Shown here in pieces: positions 11,401 to 23,100 of a DNA stretch of 64,000 bases. Every line of letters starts with the position of its first letter. Position 1 is the first letter of the stretch. The notes below the pieces were generated by a model. That model did not search any database. It was not told the DNA's origin and worked only from the letters and a program-made list of their open reading frames with translations. The stretch spans positions 9,953,317 through 10,017,316 of the forward strand of contig HG738137.1 of assembly GCA_000499405.2 (NCBI GenBank), given 5' to 3'. Both the position numbers and the translations under genes were made by a program. The DNA is from Onchocerca volvulus. Lineage: Eukaryota > Nematoda > Chromadorea > Rhabditida > Onchocercidae.

Positions 11401-14400
11401 AAAACTTCGGAATTCTACGGGTTCCAGTTCGACAGTTCAAAGCGACACAACAGTAGCAATAATCGGACAATTCACTTGAATAGTATTCTTCTCTCTTATC
11501 GACAAAGGAAAGAATAACCCAATGATTAACTTGCCTAGACGTTCTCTGATAATTATTTGTTACGAAGAAACACTCTTCATCAATCAATAAAGCATTTCTC
11601 AACAGCATTCATCTCTGTCACAAAAAACACAAAAAACCTCTTTACACTTATAGCTGACCCAGTCTAATTACAATAGCAAGAATCAGTCTCCAATCCAACC
11701 AAACCACAAATCAAATTACCAAGGATCAGTTTTTTCCCATGAGTAGAAACGCTTTCTCTTTTCTTTTTTCCACTTAACCAGACTACGCGTGTATAAAAAC
11801 ACGCGCGTATTCGAATGCAACGTTGTGTCAAATTTTCAAAGCAATAGGTTTCTGATATTTAAGATTTTGAATTAATATACATAAGACGCGTGTTTAAGAA
11901 TTTTCGGAGGTTTAAGATTTTGAACAAACGAACATTGATGTTTTTATTTATATAGATTAGCTGCAGCTGGCACGCGAAGCATGGCCGACCCACAGCTAGC
12001 TGGATCGGTCACGTGGAGCGAGGCCGGATCCAGCTAGTAATAAATAATAATACTAATATTATTTTCACAGTAACAATAAATAATAATAAATGAGGATAAA
12101 TAAGAATAAATAACAATAAATAATAGTAAATAATAATAGATAATAATGACTAAGAATAAATAATAGCAATAACAAGAAATAATAATAAATAATAAAAATT
12201 GGTCAAGAAAAGTAAACAATGATAAATAATAGTGAATAATGATAAATTATAATGAATAATAATGAACAATGATAAATAATAATAATATTTTCACCTGTAA
12301 GTAATAACAATAAATAATAATGAATAATGATGAATAATAATAAACAATAATGAATAATAATAAATAATGATGAATGATAATAGATAATAATGAATAATAA
12401 CAAATAATACTGAATAATAATAAAAAATACCGATTGATAACAAATAATAACGAATAATAGTAAATAATAATGAATAATGATAAATAATAACAAATAATAA
12501 CAAATAGCAATGAATAGTGATAAATAATGATAAATAATAAATAATGATAAGTAATACTAAATAATAATAAATAATAATGAATGATAATAAATAATAATGA
12601 ATAATAATTAATAATAACGAATAAAAATAAACAATAATAAATTGTAAAAAATAATAATGAAAAAGTAATAAGTAATAATGAATAATAATAAATAATAAGA
12701 AGTAATAATAAATAATGAACAATTATAATGCTTTCACGTGTAAGCAATAGTAAATAATAATAAATAAGAATAAATAATAGTAAACAATAGTGAGCAATAA
12801 TAAATAATGATAAATAATACTGAATAATAACTAATAATAATAAATTATAAGTGAAAATGAGCAATAATAAATAATAATAAGTAGTTATAACTAAAATAAT
12901 AAATAATAAATAATAATGAATAACGATAATAATAATATTTCCACGTGTAAATAAAGATAAATAATAAATAATAGTAAATAATTAATAATAGAAAATAATA
13001 ATGAATAATGATAAATAAAAATGAATAAGAATAAATGATTAGAACAGAATACGCTGATTAGCCAAAATCTGAGTTTTGCATCCGATATGTTACCATTATA
13101 AAAGTGATGTAAACCGATTTCAAGTTGGTGTTTAATAAATTTTTTGACTTTTCAAGGCTTAAAAACATGCGGATATTCGAATGCAACCTTTTTTCAAAAT
13201 TGTGTTAAGGACTTTCCGATATCTAAGATTTTGTGTAAATATAGGTAAGGTGCGTGTTTAAAACTTTCGGAGGTTTAAGATTTTGAACCAACGAACATTA
13301 ACATTTTTATTTATATAGATTAGCTGGACCCGGCCAAGCTCCGCATGGCCAGCTAGTTAATAATATATTCACAGTGCTTTTTATCATATCATATGTAATA
13401 TGCAGAAATTTTGCATTTTTTTGAGGAAATATAAATGCCGATTTGCTTTGTTCGCTACAACAGCAACTTGGACATCGTACTACTTTGCTAGCACAGAGAA
13501 CCGATACCCATCAGCACCAACATTTAAGCCGTGTTATTCATAGCAGTAAGACGAAAATTGTATGTTAATTGTATGTTTGTTTTTTCAAATTTTGCATAAT
13601 TAACGAGAAAAAAAAAACTAGCCATAATTTAATCGAAATGGTTTAACAGTTAATGTGAATTTAATATGAATCTTGATTATGCTTAATCGTATCCAACTGA
13701 AAATAAATCATATATCTGGTAATTTTGATGAAATAATTTGGGGAAACTTGGTAAATTTGAAGTTGCATCAATAAAAATGTAAAAAAATATACATTTTCCT
13801 GAAATGCTTCGTTATATGTGTGCTTTTAGATATATTTACACTTGTATCCGTTATGTATGCTACGTATTGAATTGTCATACTATTATAGTTTGATAAAAAG
13901 AATTATATTTGATAATTTGAAAAAAAATTAAAGAATCTAATTTCGATATTTTTAGCTGAACAAGATATCCAGTCATGTCAGTCGTGGTAGCAATACAGGA
14001 AATATCTTGGACAACAAGGATAAGCCAAACTTTAGTAGAGCTCATTTGGCTAAGCTCGTACAAATTCATCAACATGATGATGACGAATTCATTTTGGCTA
14101 ATGATATTTTAAAATCGGTTGGAAATGAAAAAGTTGGAAGAGGCGATGATTTACATCGTTACATTGAAGCTGCCAGATATGTTGCCGAAGTATGAATTCA
14201 TTCAACCAAATATATAAGTCGATTAATTTAAGTAATTGAGTAAATTTCATTCATTTATGCTTTTATTTACTTCATGTATGCTATTATTTTATCTTTAAAT
14301 AAATATGTAATTTCAATTCGTCTTGAGCAAAACATGCATCCCCCGTTAAAGAAGTTTCAAGCTATTATTTGTCAAGATAAGAGTTTTGAAATACTTGGAA

Positions 14401-16528
14401 ATTTTGAAACAAATATATCAATGAAAATTTTAATATCTTGTATTTTCAGAACTGTGCTAATCAGGGAATCATTAATTTACCAGTCGTATTTACTCTGAAT
14501 AAAAATGATTTAGAAAAGAGTAATTCAATCAAATATGAACCATCTTTGGAAAATTCGATCTCTGCTTCTACAGCAATCAATCATAAACATCGGAATTTTT
14601 TATCAACTGCTCAATGGAATGCTTATTTATATTATGTAAGGAAGAAAAAAATATTTGAAATTTATTCTTTCTAATGTAGATAAAAAAATACTAACATTTT
14701 AATCCAAATCTTTGAAACAATAATAAACACAAAATGAGATTTTTTGGCAGAAGTTGTAAATTAAAATTTGATTAAAAACTGAATATTTGATGCAAATTTT
14801 TAAGTGGAAACTAATTACTATGTAATGGTAGAAAAAATTCTTAGAAATAAGATTTCAGGAATGTCGTTTTCCGAACAGAAATTCTGGAGGAGTATTTATG
14901 AATACTAGCAGAAGACGAAATTTATATTATGATAACGATAGCCGAGAAATAAGCTCTTCAACGTCAGCTTCGGGTAAAAAAACTTACTTGAAACCTAAGT
15001 ATGCTAATTGCTGATGTAATTCGCAAATTTGTTAGCCTTTGATAAATAGAGCAGAACATTAAATTACTAAATTAAAAATTAAATTACTGATGTTTCGGTG
15101 CAAGATTATTGATATTTATCATTTTATTAATTTCAGATCGTTCATTTTCTATTTTTTCACGCCATTATGCATCATCATTGGGACGTGGTTCAACGCACAC
15201 ATTGGGTACCATTCCACGATTTCGTAGTCGATCACGTGAAACCATTAAGCGTAATAATACTGGTATTGGTGAAAATGATGATGATCGCAATTCACCATCA
15301 CGTTCATCTTTAAATCAATATATTTTTTCTGACAAAGATGGAGAACGTTTAAAAAAGTAAGCGTATTTAAATTTTATGAAAAATTATCAGTGTGAAAATA
15401 TATCTCAAAGGGCTGAGATTATAATTCCTTCTATTTAACTTTAGAAGATGCATAATAGATCTGCGGACTGGTTTAATTTATAGTTTCATAAATATTAGCC
15501 ATTCTTATTTTGATTTTGATAACTTTAGAAGATAAATCAGTTAATTTTAATTTATCCTATAAATGATTGGAAAATGGTTTTATTTTCACCTGGCGTAATT
15601 TTGTATTTATTATTCTCTTAATTTATCCATCACAATCAACAGAAGCACTTCTACTCCAACACTTGACGCTCTTGTTTGGCGATCTTCACTTAGTGATGGC
15701 AAACATATGGATAAGATGAAACGAAAGTTAAGCAACATATCAGCAGCGAAAGCTGCTACCTATGACAATGCATATCATGAAAGAAGACAGAAAGTTACGG
15801 AAGGTGAAAAAATTTAAGTCATTTCTCAAATTTTATCAAAATCTATTATCAATAATTAAGTTTTTCTTGGAAAAAAAAATTGAATACTAGCAATCAAACA
15901 CATATAAAATTAAATACCAGTAATTAAATGGATTAGTTTCGAATTTAAATATTATGTAAATATGTTGTTTTCTTTTATGAACATTAACTCATTTGTTTGC
16001 TTTCACATTTCTACTGCATTAATAACACCTAATTATCACTAAAAGCAAAATACATTGCATTTCATTTTCATATCTGTAAATATCATTAGAATTTGCATGA
16101 AAAAACACATTTGATACCAGTTTATAAATTTTTCAATGAAAAGATTTAGTCATTTCTTTACTTTGCAATTTTTCGAAAAAAAAATTACAGTTTTTTTTTT
16201 TTTTTCTATTTATATGTTATACATAAGTTTCAAGTTTGAAGTTACTAGGGACCAATGGGCAGCAAGCTAAGGATCAACATTATTTTGATGTCCAAATATT
16301 GTAATGCTCATTTCATCAAATTCGTTAAACCTTATTCCATTTACAGATTTGATATGGGAAAAGCTAAGTGAAGCAGGCCTTGGCAAATATGTTAATTTGC
16401 TAAAAAATGAAGAAGTTGATAAAGGAACATTTCTGGCTTTGACTAACAATGATCTCATTGATATTGGTATCATCGACATGACACATCGAAATGCTTTGCT
16501 TAGAATTGCTAAAAGTTTGAGATATTGA
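5401..16528 (+). CDS. mlt-2: Ankyrin-repeat and SAM-domain protein, ANKS6/MLT-2 type
   Basis: Exons: 5401-5628, 5811-5953, 7287-7463, 7613-7836, 8052-8206, 8318-8409, 8650-8747, 13426-13559, 13956-14189, 14450-14635, 14859-14973, 15137-15356, 15643-15803, 16347-16528. Joined they total 2349 nt, a 782-residue protein. Ankyrin repeats span about residues 55-370, a serine/arginine-rich linker follows, and a SAM domain forms the C-terminus (about 722-782). The repeat phrases LGASAMTLAAGSGH and NFGADISLISLDGFTA and the SAM phrase EVDKGTFLALTNNDL resemble vertebrate ANKS6. From known biology, ANKS6 partners NEK8 and INVS at the cilium, and its C. elegans counterpart MLT-2 works with NEKL-2 in moulting. 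The start is uncertain: an acceptor at 5411-5417 or the ATG at 5470 are alternatives. Intron 4 has a GC donor, and introns 2 and 7 hold transposons. Confidence 0.85.
5997..7026 (+). mobile_element. Non-autonomous Helitron/Helentron-like element in intron 2
   Basis: The left end reads TCTATATAAATAAA, as in the larger element at 8898. The right end is a short hairpin (AGCTGG...CCAGCT) finishing in CTAG followed by T, the usual Helitron 3' signature. The first 150 nt resemble 8898-9060, and 6380-6600 resembles 11420-11620, so it looks like an internally deleted relative of the element in intron 7. No helicase remains. It carries a copy of part of the host gene's exon 5 at 6196-6247. Confidence 0.65.
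6196..6247 (+). repeat. Copy of host exon 5 segment inside the intron 2 element
   Basis: These 52 nt match 8063-8114, the coding start of exon 5 of the surrounding gene, at 51 of 52 positions (T for A once) and in the same orientation. Similarity fades after 6247. The copy lacks the splice acceptor of the original, and its upstream flank is a T run. It is best read as a captured exon fragment; a local duplication is the alternative. Confidence 0.85.
8898..12037 (+). mobile_element. Helitron/Helentron-like element with decayed helicase, intron 7
   Basis: It starts TCTATATAAATAAA at 8898 and ends in hairpin-forming sequence finishing CTAG at 12034-12037. The word TTTTTATTTATATAGATT at 11941-11958 is the inverse of the left end, giving the subterminal inverted repeats described for Helentron-type elements. 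Between them lie CT-rich duplicated segments (about 9090-9257) and the helicase remnant. It sits in the sense orientation in intron 7 of the ankyrin/SAM gene. Confidence 0.65.
9770..11266 (+). pseudogene. Decayed Pif1-like helicase of a Helitron
   Basis: Fragments in several frames follow the order of a Helitron Pif1 helicase. MPSPNRSA lies at about 9788-9811, followed by LTFEQKGIYGQIM near 9900. A worn Walker A (RTGKTFLI) lies near 9981-10005, and a Walker B region (LLAGDFKQTLPVIP) near 10310-10350. The C-terminal phrases FTINKVHGQSLE (11039-11074) and CFSHGQL (about 11100) follow. Many stops and frameshifts separate the pieces, so it cannot encode a working enzyme. No Rep nuclease domain was found upstream. 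Confidence 0.75.
12038..13030. repeat. Degenerate AAT/TAAATAATGA array
   Basis: Nearly 1 kb of imperfect units built on AATAAT, TAAATAA and GAATAAT lies directly after the CTAG end of the element. The motif TTTCAC(G/C)TGTAA recurs at about 12290, 12728 and 12940, with a weaker version at 12066, suggesting a longer unit of roughly 210-230 nt or multiples of it. Long Ile/Tyr/Leu-rich frames on the minus strand here are artefacts of the repeat. Confidence 0.8.
13130..13356 (+). mobile_element. Second 3' end of the Helitron-like element
   Basis: This repeats the terminal part of the preceding element: a segment around 13171-13280 resembles 11809-11915, TTTTTATTTATATAGATT recurs at 13305-13322, and the TAGCTGG...CCAGCTA hairpin ends in CTAG at 13353-13356. 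No separate left end is visible. The AAT array lies between the two right ends, so this is either part of one longer element or a nested or truncated copy. Confidence 0.6.
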
Positions 16529-19500
16529 TCAAATTTTTATATTCATGATATCACTCAAATTGCTCAGTACCTATAAATGAACAAAAATTACTATCAACAT
16601 TATAAAGTGTGTATTTCTTGAAAGTTCCGGAAAAAATTTTGTGACTTAAAAATTTCTTTCTCGGAAAAAATGTTCATAATTCGATCATTTCCAATTAATT
16701 AATCTGTTAAATAATTGCCGAAACTATTAGGATAAATTTATCTTTACAGAGAAAATTGAGGAATTATTAGGAGAGAAAATTTCCTTAATTATATCAATAT
16801 TTATATGAGCAAATGTTACATAGCCCAATGAAGTAATTAAAATTAATGTATCCAATGTTTCTTGTTTCTGTCATTATTTATGAATAAATGCAGGTATAAT
16901 CATGATAACGCTTATCATTATCACTTATCTCCTACGATGAAAAAAATGATAGCAATTAGTATTTAATTCAGTTTTATTTCTTAATCAGTTTCGGTATTAA
17001 CAAATGTATTTGATTCAATTCATTTCCACCCGGAAGTATTTGATTGATTTCCACTGGTTCCTGCATTAGACTTCATATATGCCTGATATCTATGTTAGAT
17101 ATGATAGGCTTCCATATTTGATTCTAGTTTTAGCGCTAAACCTAAGATATTTTCGTTTTTTTTTTTTTTTTTGAATTGATTTAAATGAGAATTTAAAATT
17201 TAAAAAACACATCTGAAGAGGATAATGTTCACATAACTAGTTTCATTGTTCACTTTTCAACGTTGACTACTTATAGCTACATTTTCTTTATTTAAGCACC
17301 TTATTATAAAAATTCGAAACAGGTTTTCATTTTAAAAACTTGATTCCCGCATGCTGTGATCAATAAACTGGCTATTTTTGAAATATAGATATGAAAATCT
17401 GACGTTCCTATCATGTTTATTTTTCATTGCACTACATTTAAAACAATTCTAACTTAAAAAAAATTCAAATTTATTTTGACACAGATTTTCTCACACAAAG
17501 GCACTAAAAAAAAAATTTTTATTGTCTGATTTTTCGCCATTTCCTGTTATTAAAAATTGCAGTACACTTTAAAAAAAGACGAGAGAAAATTTAAAATACT
17601 TTTCTTTCTAAAACCTAAAAAAAAAAAAATCTGCAAATAATCCTTGTTAAACTATTGCTATTATTTGTCGGAAAACGAAGCGAATAACAGATTGCCCTAT
17701 TTTATGCCTAATTAAATTGAGGAAATGAGAAAAAAAAATGAGTTCTCTAAAATTGTCATTCTTTGCTTTTTTTTCTCAAATCTGAAAATCAAGCATAAAT
17801 GATATTAGTACTTTATTGTATGCCAGACGGATTCAGAAGTAAAACAAAAAAAGAAAAAATTATTATCGGAAACATAAAAATGTTGGGATTCAAAATGGAT
17901 TGGAAGAATTGAGGTTCTGATCGAAATTTTCTCAGGATTATCACTACTCTATCATTTGATATTATCCTCATCTTCCTATTATATAAGAAGAAGTAGTTAT
18001 TGGAAATGCAATTTTATTGAAGTGTGCATTAAATTTGTTGTTAATTGGCTGCTTATTATAATCATAAGTTTTGGTTCATGGTTAATTCAATAAGCGAATA
18101 AAATTATTTTCTAATTTTCTTCGCAAAATATGAAACTATTGAAGTCAATTTCTTTCTATTTATTTGTGTTAATTGCATGAAAAATCATGTCTGAACACAA
18201 ATTAAAAATAAATATTTGACAGAATTCTATTTCCGAATCTCTCACCGATCTTTTCTTTTTTCAAATTTATTCATTGCATAAATCCTTTTCTTATTTCCTT
18301 TCCCAAGTTTCAATACCGATAACTTGCAGAAATCACAGAAATTTACAAATAAATTAAATTCTTAGCGTGAACGTCCTAATTCCAATAAGATTAAATCAAA
18401 TATTTTAAATTGTCGCTTTCAGTAAGACGAAGTCAGAAATGCGTATCATACCATTCATATGAGACATTGAATGAAATGACGGATTTATTTCAAACAAATC
18501 ATAATAACTTTCGATCACTTCATCATTTATAAATCTTTCTTATTCTTAGTTTTGAAGAAAAATGTATGTATGTCTGTATGCAGATCCTAATCAAATTCAA
18601 AAATATATGTCAAATTTAGGTTTCCCAAATCTTCGGAATTTTTTAAAAATTACCAAAATTCTTCTTTCATGCAAGGAAAGAACCAACATTTATTTATGCA
18701 TTTGAAATCGAAGAAAATTTCCGAATTGAAACGACTTCACCGGAAAAATAAAATAAAAAACTTTCTGACGGAAAAAAAAGCTGACATTTGCAAGACCTGA
18801 TTTTCTTACTCTCGCTCTTTCATCTTTTTTCATCAATATTTTTTTTTTTTTTATTTAGAGAAAAAAGCAAAAATGAAAAATAGGGTTGCAAAAAATATGC
18901 ATAATATTATATCGACAACAATAATTTTTGCATGAATTAATTTATAAGAAAAAGATGGAAAATTTTGGTGATAATTTTTGGAAGTGAGATAAACAATAAT
19001 TATATTTTTGATGTTAAAAAATCAGAAATTAGTTTCTTCAGTTTTTGAAATAAAATTTTGAAAGAATTCTTTTATTCAATCCTTCATTTCGGAAACAAAA
19101 TTTCTTTTTAATCAATTTAATTTTCTTTGTTAAGTGTTTATTATAATATATTGTTGCCATAATTTTTGATAGATGATAACAAAGGATGTAACTCTGAGCA
19201 TTTATTTCGGAAAAATTTTTTTCCCAACATTTTTCAAATTAAGTGTGAACTACTTCATAAAATCAAATGATGATTGATTAGTATTAAATATGAATCATTT
19301 TACAAAATCAAATAGTTGATTAAAATTAAAATTATTTGCAAAACCTCTTACAATAATTATGCAGTTGTGACCAAAATATTTTGTGAACATGAAATATTAG
19401 CCAGAATTGCACCAATTAATTATAAAACCGACACAAATTTTCAGTCATTTAAAATATTTGCATAATTAAAATATTTGAGGAGGGAAGCAAGAAAGGAATT

Positions 19501-20155
19501 ATTCAGTTGCAAGCAATTTTAAAAATCAAAAAAAAAGATTTAATAAATAATGATAAATAGTCAAAATGATGAAATTATTTTTGTTTTTTACATACAAAAT
19601 CAATCGATGCATCTCGGATCATCCAATATTACATATAATATATTATTGAATATGGGCTCGCATAAAAAGGAATCTATTAACCTAACGGATTACTTTACAA
19701 TGAAAAGCCCCTAATTTAAATATATTAAATGAAAAAAATATAACAAAACAATAATCATTAATGAGCAAAGACAACATATTTTTATAAATGTTTATTTTAT
19801 AACTGAAATTAATTATCTGTACAAATAGTTTATTGTTGCAATGAAATTAATGCATACGAAAATGTTTAAACATATTTTTGCATATGTTCATTACTAATAA
19901 TCACTAAGGGTCTAAGTGTTGGATAAATTAATGATTAGCTATCTTTTAAGAAGATCTAACATCAGGCCAAATTATTTCCTTTTTTGAGTTGACGCATTTT
20001 CGCATCAGTTATTTTTAACCATACTTAAAATTTGAATTTCGAGAAAGGATATTTTGAAAAAAGAAAAATTTTTTTTCACCCGTCATAAACGCTTAAATCT
20101 TTTTTCGTTGTTTGAAAAATCTATCTGATGATGAAAAAAGAGTTGACAGATGATT
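16529..20155. other. Intergenic region between convergent genes
   Basis: AT-rich DNA between the stop of the ankyrin/SAM gene (+) and the stop of the ground-like gene (-). It should include both 3' UTRs. I see no exon, RNA gene or mobile element in it. Confidence 0.5.
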
Positions 20156-23100
20156 TTAATCCTCCCACGTTAATGAATGCCTTCCGTTAATTTGTAATTG
20201 GCAATTACGCTTACCGTACCAATTTACATACGCAAATTCCGAATCAGAAACAATGGAATTAAATCGACCGCCGAAACGTTTCGATGCTTCGTTTTCGATG
20301 TTTCGTGCTGCATCTAAATTATCGCGATATTCGTTCAGCGTTGACTGGAATTGATTAAATTTCAAATAGAAACATAGAGATTAATTAATTCAATAATTGA
20401 TTAACAAGAAAAATGAATGATGTTTTGGCTGATTGAAAAAAATTAAGACAGATAAATTCAATTTTCAGATTTCATTCCAATTTTTTATTGCAAAATTTAA
20501 AAATTTATCCAGAATTCTCACAATATTTTGTCAAAATTTAATCATGTAAGTGGATATAAAGAATTGAAAAATGAAAATTAAAACATACCACAATAATAGC
20601 TTTTAGAGTTGGATCATTGCATGTGGAATCATCCGTTTCAATACTTCTTGATTCGAAAATCGTATTCCTCTCATGATCATCGTTTTTAACACTTGTTTTC
20701 GTTAATTCCTAGAGATTTATCAATGTAATTATTACTTATTATCAATATAATCACTGCATATTCAATGGAAACTGATTTGCTTTAAATAAGAAATATATAA
20801 TAAACAATTTATGTTTGCTTAAATTTTGCATGATGAAATTTGATAAAAACATACTTTTCGCATTTCAAGTAAAATGCTGCATTATAAGGAATATAATTTA
20901 AGTTTTATAAAATATAATTTATCAATAATTCGAGTTCAAATAATTGAAAGTTACCGAAACGATTGGTGCTGCAGCAATTTTTGATTGTTGCAAGGAAGCC
21001 TCAAAAGCCACATTACCATTGGCATTTAGTGCTGCACCATCATATCCAGCTTCAGGTTCAGGTTGCTCATATTTCTCCTGCGGTAATTGCGACATTTCGT
21101 TGCCATCAGTTTTTGCCCCGCTACCGTAATCAATTATATCAGTCTTAACTTGACCTTTTTCAGCAGTGTTAAAATGGTTGTACAATTGTTTTTCTTGCGG
21201 TTTTTGCTGTTGTTCAACTTCATAACTAACAGTTTCCTCATAACCAGTTCCACTTACTGATCCCAATTCTTGTTTGCCTGAAACTAATGACTTCTTTATG
21301 AATCGAATTCATTGAATAATGGAAACTCTATTACGAATTATTAAAATTCATTGTTTTGAAACGTAAAAATATCAAATATTTAAATATTTATAGTTGAATA
21401 AATACTCACAATTTGCCATTTAATAGTATTATATATTGAATTCAGGAAAATTCTAACATTATTTCATAAGCATTTTACTAATTTTTGATTTATCTTAGAT
21501 TTGAAAATCTTCAAATATACATATTATACAGAAATCAAATATTTGAAATGGCTATGAATCGAATGAAAGGAATTGAACCGTTTGGAAATAATGAATTTGA
21601 GCAAATCTAGCTTGAATGAAATTCAAAATTGTCAAATAAAATCTTGTCTCAATTTTTTTAAATTTGCAAATATGCAAGAAAGTCAATTATTTCTAATATA
21701 GCTTTAGATTAAAAGATTCATTTCATAAAAATTTCGAAAGAAAAAAAATTTTTTTGATAATGACTGTATTAAATCTGTTTTGCTTTATCCATATATATTC
21801 AGATTATTAGTCTACATTCTTATATTATATAGGTCCGATAACCGGAACTGGAAATCCCGAATTTTTGAGGGAAAAAAGGATCCGATTATCGGAACACTTA
21901 TGCGTATTTCTAGAATATTCCACAAATAAAAGCAGTTTAAATTAATTTTTTTTCGGCTAAAAAATGAGTTTTAAAAAGCAATAATAATAATCTTGAATTT
22001 TGAGTTTCATAATTTTTTGATTTCTAACCAAAATCCTGAATTTTGCAATCTCTTATACAACTGTTCATTAAAACAATTCATAGTTCATCAAGCTTACCTG
22101 GTGATACTTCAGTGGCATCTTTAACCGAATCAATAACAGGCAACAGTTTCATTTTGGTTTGTGCTATTTCACGATCGTAAATGGGTTGACCCATTTGTGG
22201 CATTGGTTCTTGTGATCTTTGAAGAACATTTGCCGGAAGAGGTGTAAGACTAGTAATGTCGCTTCTTCCATCATAGAATTCATTGCCTATTCCTCTGATT
22301 CCACCTGAAATTATCATATAGCACTGTTGACGTATAAAATTTTTGTTATTAAAAATTTGGAAAGAAAAAACCAAAAAATTTTTAAAATTCTTATCGAAAA
22401 AATCTTTTATTAAAAATTTGGAATTAATTGAAAATATAATTTTTAACAGAAATCATAAACATTTGCTAATCGGTAATAACGAAAAATTATCAATCATAAC
22501 TTGCCTGAATAATAAATGTTACCACTAATTGGGTTATTTTGAGAAGGTTGATATAATGCGCTATTTTTTAAAACCATTTCAGAATTGAAATTTTATTCAT
22601 ATCAAGAAACAACTAATTTTTGAAATCAAAAAAGAACTCAGAACTTTATATTTTGTATTTCAAATGTGAGAAACATTAATTTATATAACTTTATATAATT
22701 CTTTTTAGTTTACTTTATTTTATATGATTCTTTTTTACCATTTTAATTTTTATAATTCTATTTTACTCCTTTTGTTTGCTTTTTGCTTAATAATCTTTGA
22801 AAATTCGTTTTTTTAATGTTTTGACCAAACAAATCTATCAGGCATATATTAAATAATGAAAATCGTTTTCATTACTAAGCTATTAAAAATTTTCATTCAT
22901 TTCATAGAAAGGAAAATCCACAATCCATAAAAGTTTTCAGTTAGACAATTCTCAATTTAAAATGCTACTCTTAAATACTAATTTCACAAAAGTATGTTTT
23001 GTAAATGCAAGTTTTCAATTTAGTATAATTTTTCTCAATTATTGTTATTATTATCACCATCGAAATTATGATGCATAATTTTTCTAAAAGTTAGAATTGT

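Noticed and set aside
12034..12864. Long Ile/Tyr/Leu-rich frames on the minus strand
   Set aside because: They are translations of the AAT-type array and have no domain.
13426..13545. Earlier GTAAGA donor for exon 8 of the ankyrin/SAM gene
   Set aside because: It would leave one base and force exon 9 into a frame with an early stop. The donor after 13559 (GTATGT) keeps the frame.
22505..22560. Possible extra exon of the ground-like gene (minus strand, reads ALYQPSQNNPISGNIYYSG)
   Set aside because: The composition suits the protein, but its 56-nt length does not fit the phases of the flanking exons and it would need a GC donor. Including it shifts the frame of everything after it. A rare or old exon remains possible.
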